Positions 8,321 through 13,546 of a stretch of 13,546 nucleotides of DNA are shown piece by piece. The DNA is from Circinella minor (lineage: Eukaryota > Mucoromycota > Mucoromycetes > Mucorales > Lichtheimiaceae). The stretch covers positions 1-13,546 of the forward strand of contig JAEPRB010000562.1 in assembly GCA_016758965.1 (NCBI GenBank), read 5' to 3'. Each line of letters opens with the position of its first letter. Within the stretch, counting starts at the first letter, position 1. The translations under genes were made by a program, and so were the position numbers. The notes under the pieces were generated by a model. The model was not told where the DNA came from, made no database searches, and worked only from the letters and a program-made list of their open reading frames with translations.

Positions 8321-8398
8321 ACTTGTTACACTTGCTGCACTTGCTGCACCGTAATGTAGCCTTATAAAAAGGCTACATGCATTTCTGCTTATAAAATA
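8321..8398 (+). promoter_or_regulatory. Promoter with 9-bp repeats and TATA palindrome
   Basis: Three 9-bp units, ACTTGTTAC, ACTTGCTGC and ACTTGCTGC (8321-8347), are followed by a perfect 10-bp inverted repeat, ATGTAGCCTT and AAGGCTACAT (8354-8363 and 8369-8378). Its 5-base centre and inner arms contain TATAAAAA. A second TATA-like TATAAAATA follows at 8390-8398, 89 bases before the ATG at 8487. The arrangement looks like a regulated promoter in which a factor bound to the palindrome would compete with TBP. Function is inferred. Confidence 0.45.
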
Positions 8399-8486
8399 TA
8401 TCTTTAGCTTTTTGTTCTGCTTTTCATCTTTTTTTTTCTAAAAAAAAAAACTACTATTATTTATCTCACTTTTACGACTATAAGCA

Positions 8487-8684
8487 ATGAAAGTAATCTT
8501 TATCTTCAAGAATGACAATGGGTCGAATAGAAGTTGTACACACGATTTCAACGGTTACTGTGATCATTTAGAGGACTTATGTGAAGAATACCTCAGGTTC
8601 AAGTTACTCCGAGTTGGAAGGGGGTTGTATTGTCCAAAATTCAACAATCTCTTCATTGCAAGAAATTATGAAATTTCATTGTGA
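8487..8684 (+). CDS. Candidate 65-aa Cys-containing small protein
   Basis: I do not recognise this product. The short ORF is supported mainly by position: TATA-type sequence at 8390, a pyrimidine-rich leader, and an organised promoter region. The protein begins with a short hydrophobic segment (MKVIFIF) that is too brief for a clear signal peptide. It has four Cys (17, 25, 32, 49), an acidic stretch HLEDLCEEY near 27-35 and a basic segment LLRVGRG near 40-46. A 7-bp inverted repeat AGTTGGT/ACCAACT (8687-8693 and 8704-8710) lies just after the stop, and TACGTA at 8722 follows. It may be a real small gene, the first exon of a longer one, or chance. Confidence 0.35.
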   Translation: MKVIFIFKNDNGSNRSCTHDFNGYCDHLEDLCEEYLRFKLLRVGRGLYCPKFNNLFIARNYEISL

Positions 8685-9101
8685 CAAGTTGGTGGCGACA
8701 TAAACCAACTACTTGCTGAGCTACGTACAACAAATACCAATGATAAAATCTAGGTGTTTCAATAATGTGGTAGTATTTACACTGTTACTCGCCATTTTTT
8801 CTTCGTTTCATTTTGTCTTTTAATTAAAATATGATATCCCTCTTTTTTTTTACGTACTGTAGTATCATAACTACATTTTTTTTCCTATTCTGATCATAGT
8901 TTATATTTTATGTTAGTTATTATTGATATTTTTATTACAAATAGTTTTATCAATTATCATTAATATTTGTTTCAATAATAAATCTATACGTATAAGTGGA
9001 ATAGCTTCACATTTGTCCAATGAAATTCATCGATAATCGTAGACAGATTCATTTTTTTAAGTAAAGGTAACCTTGCTGCTGTTTGTTTTTGATTCCATTG
9101 A

Positions 9102-9104
9102 TTT

Positions 9105-9135
<31 letters not shown>

Positions 9136-9185
9136 GAAATTTAACGCATTATGTTATATATCAATATTTTTTTTTTAAAAAAAAA
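9102..9185. repeat. Paired T-run/A-run palindromes
   Basis: T23 followed directly by A11 (9102-9135), and 31 bases later T10 followed by A9 (9167-9185). Each TnAn block is self-complementary and could extrude a hairpin or exclude nucleosomes. Run lengths this long are also prone to sequencing error. Confidence 0.8.
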
Positions 9186-10298
9186 TATGATCATGAAGTT
9201 AACTATAATATTCATTGATTTTTGAAGAGTAATTGGGTTTATTTTGTGTAATGCCTCGATGAGGACTAGTATTCCGGCATGTTGATAAACATTATTTTAT
9301 TCGACCCAAAAAAAAATAACATCATATTTTCTATAGATTCACGATTTAATCCTAGAAAGCTAAAAAATGGTTATACTCGTTCTAGTTCATTCTATTTGCT
9401 TTCTATCATAAATTATCCCATTGACTATTCATATATAAATGACACCATTTACTATTATTACTTTCATAGCAATACTGATATTTTGGCTCCCTTAACTAAT
9501 ACATAATAATAAAAATAATTATATAAAAGTAACCAATACCTATTCAAAAAAAAAATGTTTAATTTTATCGTAATGATGTGAACCATATAATCAACAATCT
9601 CTCTTTCGTACTTATCCAAACATTCATTTTACATACCCATAAAAATTACTTTTTTATCGATCCAATTATTATATAAAGTAATAAACTTTTCTTGAGAGAA
9701 ATATAATATTAATATCTGTAATCATCCAAAATCTCAGGTGTGATAACATTCAAAGAAAGGAATTTTGATGATGGATTGAGTTTTTTTTGTAGACCACAAT
9801 TGTGTAAAATATTTGATAAGGTTTAAGGTAAAAGAAAAAAAAAAGAGTAGATTATCGTACAAAATAGATTGGTCCCCAAATTCAGTTTACAATCGTCTGT
9901 AGAGTAAAAGTGTAATGTTGTAATAGGTATGTCCTCAGATGGTTACCAGAGTTATATTATGCATTAAACTTGTGTAAGAAACTAATTCATGCTGATCTCT
10001 TATTGTTATAACAAAATAAAATAAAAAAAACCATGATGCTAAATGGAGCATTCTTTTTTAGGGTTTGAAATAAGATGAGTGAGTACAATAAAAAAAACAC
10101 ACACATTCCCCTTTTTACCCCACATTTTATAAAAGTATGTTTTCGGCCTTTAAATAATTACTTTAAATTGGAAGACTATGATAAACCTAAGCCTACTTAA
10201 TTTCTTTCGGCAAAAAATATATATACATATATACGCATGTCGTTCACCCATTCGATTCGTGGAGAAGACTAGTCCGCGATATATATATTAACCAGAGT

Positions 10299-10299
<1 letters not shown>

Positions 10300-10330
<31 letters not shown>
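10300..10330. repeat. Poly(A) tract, A31
   Basis: Thirty-one A bases followed by GAAAAAGAGG. No retrotransposon sequence is recognisable upstream, so this is probably a simple homopolymer or the end of an unrecognised insertion. Confidence 0.9.
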
Positions 10331-10332
<2 letters not shown>

Positions 10333-11144
10333 AAAAGAGGATATATTTTTATCTCCCTTTTGTTTTTAGTACGTAGACCGCCGACTTTTTATTTTATTTT
10401 TTTAAAAATTTGCTATGACAGTTACTAAAAATCATACGTAGGTTGCTAACTCAACTTTTTTCTTTTTAGCAATGGTATTTTTTTTTCTACAGAGGTGGAT
10501 AAGTTAATACATACAATGCTGTCTTTTTCAAATAAAATAGATGAAAAAAAGGTTCAATGATGTACAAGTAAATAACGAAAGAAGTATAAAACACTTTTTA
10601 TGTACGTAGGTGTAAAATTTAATTTGGTTGATACTCATGTTTGAGAATATTAATCGTCATTCTGTACATTTTAATTAAAGTGAAATTTTGTATCTTATAT
10701 TTTATCTATAATATATTTATCATCATGTCTCCTATGTATGTACATTATAAAAATCCATAGTTTTATACTATATATAAAATTTATTAGTTTTTATAATAAA
10801 ATGAAAAAAAAAAAAGAAATTGTGTACGTACGTATGTATTAGTAAATTCTTCATTAAATACAAAATCGTCATACTATGAAATGAACTATAGAATAATTTA
10901 TACATATTTAATTGATAATTATGATGATGCATGTATAATTAACTTTTTTATTTATTTCGTTCTACTAACTACATAAAATATGATAGTAACATAAATTTAT
11001 ATATAATATTTAGAGGAAACGTTAATACAGATACGTACAAATTAAGCTATTTTTTTTTTACATAATACCTAGAGTAAACTTTGGTTGTTTGCTTCCTTTG
11101 TACTGCTATAAAAAGTGCTGGAATCAAGGATAAAATTTAGAAAA

Positions 11145-11150
11145 TTTATT
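11145..11150 (-). terminator. Possible poly(A) signal of the HET gene
   Basis: TTTATT on the plus strand gives AATAAA on the minus strand, about 100 bases after the HET-gene stop. It is the closest canonical hexamer, but fungal genes often use weaker signals nearer the stop. Confidence 0.35.
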
Positions 11151-11252
11151 TCAAGCTATTATATGTAGTAAGTATTATAATAAGTTTTTTTTAAAAAAAA
11201 TAGAGTGATGTAGGTAGACTATATAATATTGTAATTATTAAAGAAGAACATG

Positions 11253-12986
11253 TTACTGAATTTCAAACGTTTGTTCTTCCAGTGTAATATCATCAAAAAA
11301 TCGACCACTTTGAGAAGTTACTAAGGATAAACCAATTGACTTGTAGTGATCTCCATTCTTTTTGATAACAGGGAATTCCATTCCTGTCAACACTGTCGTC
11401 TGATCTCTAAATGGTACTCCAGCCAGTAACACATATTGGGAAGAATCATCGAGAGGTTCTGTCAACGCAGTGAAAGAAAAATATTTCCACGTGTTCGACC
11501 AAGTGTTAGCCCATAGAAAGTTCGTTTTTTTGATCGACACAAAATGAGATAATTTACAGAGTTCTTGAGCTATTTCCTCACAATTCGTAGAAAGTGGCAC
11601 ATAATCGCTCATGGCACGAATTAATATTAAAATTTTATTCGTTGACCCCTGTGGCTGTAACCGCATTAAAAGATACAAAGGAGTACTTTTCTGCCCTTTA
11701 GGTAGGGGTGGTAACATATCCTCAACAGATTCAGGATTTAACATCTTGGTATGACGTTGATCATTCGTTATTGCAGCACATGTAATTCGTAAAACTCTTC
11801 CATTCACAGTATAGTTTTTAAAAGATGTAGTATAATAGCCAGCACGATAATGCTTTCCATAAACACCTGTCCAAGATGGTAAATTGAATCCTTGCAAAGG
11901 AAAAAAATAGTCTGTCTCGCTTGTGCTGTTGTCTTCGATACCATAACTGATTGACGTTTTACACATGATTTTATATCGATCATGTTTTCCAAAACACAGA
12001 ATACTGAGATCCTGTTTTGCTAGAAGACCATAAAATTGAACCATTAATTCTTGGATATCTTGATCGTAATTGACTGTAATTTCTTTCATGATTTCAGGGA
12101 ACATGTTGGCAAGTGCAAATATATGGTCGTGTTCTTTAGTACTTGTGCGTGCGTGAGCAAAATGTAAAACACATGGAACGTCGGTGCAGTCCTTATAAAA
12201 AATCGGAAAATCGTAACCTGAAATCTGATGATACCAACAATGAATGTTTTTGCCGATGAAAACCACTTTTGATGACAGTATCGCCTCTTCCAAAGTCCAC
12301 ATACGTTTCATCCATTGAGCCTTTTGAAAAGCATAGTATAGATTTATGTATCCTGAACTGAGCTTGAAGCCGGGGTATAGCTTATAAGAAACAGCAGTCA
12401 TTTCAGGTACCAATGCTATTGTACAATATGTATTGCTGTAAATTTGATGCATTTGAGATATTTCACTATACTTTGCTTTCTCGTCGTTTTGATTGATGCA
12501 CATTTGATCATACCAAATGTATTTTATATTAAAATCCTTGCATATCTCTTGTATAAGTTCTTCAAATTTGACAAACTTGACTTTGCGTCGGATTCGTTTT
12601 CGACCTCTTGGTTTTTTTCGTACAGTCTTGGCAGGATATACAATCTCATGTTTGCCCTGATCAATACGGTAACTTTTTTCGTTCGCTTCACTTTTTATAA
12701 TTTCACCTGATTGATCCCATGAATAGGATAAGGCACAATATCCTTCTTGTACTTTAGATCCTTCAACCACTTTCATGTCGGATATACGCACCAGGAAACT
12801 AGGCATAAAATCTGGTTTCGGTAGTATGGATGGTATTTTTTTGGGTGGCCGGGGATACTTTAAAATACCTTCATTTTTGTGTGTCGGTCTCCGGTGTCTT
12901 ACATCTTTATCCCATTCAAAACACGATATTGTTCTTTCTTGCTTATACTTGCAATACTGATTTTTTGTATATGTGATATACGGCAT
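11253..12986 (-). CDS. HET-domain (heterokaryon incompatibility) protein
   Basis: An intact, uninterrupted ORF of 577 codons. HET domains (PF06985) in filamentous fungi trigger growth arrest or cell death after recognition of non-self, and the fold is related to TIR domains. Three signatures appear in order: YCALSYSWDQSGEI (83-96); FEELIQEICKDF followed by YIWYDQMCINQND (141-168) and the MHQIYSNT segment (179-186); and RMWTLEEAILSSK (228-240). DHIFALANMFPE then VNYDQDIQELMVQF (287-318) match the usual tail of the domain, and LPSWTG (369-374) matches the motif often found after it. A very basic insert KKPRGRKRIRRK (124-135) sits inside the domain and could act as a nuclear signal or charged loop. 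Residues 390-577 show no recognised sensor or repeat domain. The start is the first ATG, 8 bases after a candidate splice acceptor. No transmembrane segment is evident. Confidence 0.92.
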   Translation of the reverse strand: MPYITYTKNQYCKYKQERTISCFEWDKDVRHRRPTHKNEGILKYPRPPKKIPSILPKPDFMPSFLVRISDMKVVEGSKVQEGYCALSYSWDQSGEIIKSEANEKSYRIDQGKHEIVYPAKTVRKKPRGRKRIRRKVKFVKFEELIQEICKDFNIKYIWYDQMCINQNDEKAKYSEISQMHQIYSNTYCTIALVPEMTAVSYKLYPGFKLSSGYINLYYAFQKAQWMKRMWTLEEAILSSKVVFIGKNIHCWYHQISGYDFPIFYKDCTDVPCVLHFAHARTSTKEHDHIFALANMFPEIMKEITVNYDQDIQELMVQFYGLLAKQDLSILCFGKHDRYKIMCKTSISYGIEDNSTSETDYFFPLQGFNLPSWTGVYGKHYRAGYYTTSFKNYTVNGRVLRITCAAITNDQRHTKMLNPESVEDMLPPLPKGQKSTPLYLLMRLQPQGSTNKILILIRAMSDYVPLSTNCEEIAQELCKLSHFVSIKKTNFLWANTWSNTWKYFSFTALTEPLDDSSQYVLLAGVPFRDQTTVLTGMEFPVIKKNGDHYKSIGLSLVTSQSGRFFDDITLEEQTFEIQ

Positions 12987-12994
12987 TTTTTTTT

Positions 12995-13093
12995 CTGTTT
13001 TGAGAATAATATTAAATTGTTTAGTACGTATGTAAATTAGTGTCTTATTTGATAATTATTATTGTCGGTACAATTACCACTATAATAACTTAC
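12995..13093 (-). other. Candidate 5'-UTR intron of the HET gene
   Basis: Read on the minus strand: donor TC|GTAAGT with its first G at 13093, branch-like TACTAAAC at 13026-13019, and acceptor AAACAG ending at 12995. The intron would be 99 bases long and end 8 bases before the ATG. The donor context TCGTAAGT is identical to that of the 119-aa gene. Confidence 0.45.
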
Positions 13094-13200
13094 GACAGTG
13101 TAAAATCAATGATTCACAAAAAAAAAAGACAGAAACATAAATCTTTTAGCAACAGATCCTGTCGTTCTTGTAGTGATATACGAGTATTTTGTATCGTTAT

Positions 13201-13210
13201 TTTTTATATA
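13201..13210 (-). promoter_or_regulatory. TATA box of the HET gene
   Basis: On the minus strand this reads TATATAAAAA, the same ten bases as at 5298-5307, with TCGA just upstream in both cases. It lies about 110 bases before the candidate leader donor, which fits a short non-coding first exon. Confidence 0.5.
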
Positions 13211-13294
13211 CTCGACAACGTTTGATATAAAGTTGATAAAATAAGAATGAAAGCAAAAGAAATATAAAGTAAATAGAAATGTGGGAGCGGCGGA

Positions 13295-13453
13295 ATGGTG
13301 CACTTTTCCATTCTTTTTAAAGTTCAAGTTGGTGTTCTTGTGCTACAAACCTTGGTTGAGCCAACAAGCTTGGATGTTACACAATCAAAAAGCAAAGTTA
13401 AAGACGATTATGGAAAGCTTACTGGATTTTTAGACTGCTTTTGCGCATTATAA
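13295..13453 (+). other. Unrecognised 52-codon open stretch
   Basis: This frame is open also upstream of the ATG and has higher-complexity codons than its AT-rich flanks, including a LVLQTLVEPTSLDV segment. I recognise no family. It runs into the first unit of the 22-bp tandem repeat, so it may be part of a transposon or repeat, or a gene remnant cut by the repeat array. Confidence 0.2.
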
Positions 13454-13546
13454 TTATTTTTTTTGCGCACTTAGAATTTTTTTTTTGCGTACTCCCATTA
13501 AATTTTTTGCACACCCTAATTTTATTTTTGCACATTGACTTTTTTT
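13443..13546. repeat. Degenerate 22-bp tandem repeat at window edge
   Basis: Five units begin at 13443, 13465, 13487, 13509 and 13530, so the steps are 22, 22, 22 and 21 bases. Each starts GCGCA, GCGTA or GCACA, passes through a variable middle and closes with a T-rich tract. The array continues beyond the window. The step is close to two helical turns, so the T-tracts are in phase and the DNA should be bent. Confidence 0.8.

Larger units (their letters stand above)
8711..11144. other. Long AT-rich intergenic stretch with homopolymers
   Basis: About 2.4 kb with no gene that I can support. The open frame at 9279-9506 reads as low-complexity Ile/Tyr/Asn/Ser text expected by chance from AT-rich DNA. 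The region holds two T-then-A palindromes (9102-9135 and 9167-9185), an A31 tract (10300-10330), and TACGTA palindromes at 8722, 8851, 8987, 10370, 10435, 10603, 10825, 10829 and 11032. Confidence 0.55.

Noticed and set aside
9279..9506. 75-codon ORF in the long intergenic stretch
   Set aside because: Composition is dominated by Ile, Tyr, Asn and Ser as expected from random AT-rich sequence; no promoter or poly(A) context.
10240..10290. tRNA-like TTCGATTC sequence
   Set aside because: No acceptor stem, anticodon arm or A box could be folded around it.
12444..12960. Plus-strand ORFs opposite the HET gene
   Set aside because: They are antisense shadows of an intact gene with clear domain signatures.
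13443..13546. CRISPR array or telomere for the 22-bp repeat
   Set aside because: There are no spacer units of constant length between identical repeats, and the unit is not a telomeric TTAGGG-type sequence.

Overview
The window is AT-rich eukaryotic DNA, most likely from a fungus and plausibly an early-diverging, Mucoromycota-type one. That lineage guess is inference. It rests on an intact HET-domain gene, a Helitron relic, a pogo-type DNA transposon derivative, and intron signals of the form GTAAGT...CTAAC...CAG. There are no bacterial operons or ribosome-binding sites, and no rRNA or tRNA gene that I can recognise.

Layout from left to right. Positions 1-126 are a GC-rich block of hairpins with GAA loops; it ends like a Helitron 3' terminus (hairpin, 7 bases, CTAG, then T). 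Positions 215-439 hold an unrecognised open stretch. Positions 1281-2457 are a decayed Helitron Rep (HUH/Y2 endonuclease) fragment with two TGA codons, a 10-bp frameshifting duplication and a damaged HUH motif. Positions 2735-2813 are a GC-rich island of unknown origin. Positions 3072-3866 are a complete 795-bp pogo/Tigger-like non-autonomous element with 24-bp terminal inverted repeats and TA target duplications. Positions 5298-6142 form a well-supported small gene: TATA box, candidate 5'-UTR intron, 119-codon ORF and AATAAA. Positions 8321-8684 are a candidate second small gene (65 codons) behind a promoter with 9-bp direct repeats and a perfect palindrome around its TATA. Positions 11253-12986, minus strand, are an intact 577-codon HET-domain gene, again with a TATA box and a candidate 5'-UTR intron. 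The right edge (13443-13546) is a degenerate tandem repeat of 22-bp period that runs off the window. The rest is AT-rich intergenic DNA with homopolymer tracts.

The HET gene and the 119-aa gene have the same TATATAAAAA box and the same TCGTAAGT leader donor. The 119-aa protein begins with an amphipathic helix typical of small membrane-active proteins, and HET proteins act in fungal self/non-self recognition and programmed cell death. A functional link between them is speculative, but it is the most interesting biology on offer. The palindromic hexamer TACGTA occurs 24 times by hand count, nearly always outside coding sequence, several times more often than base composition predicts.
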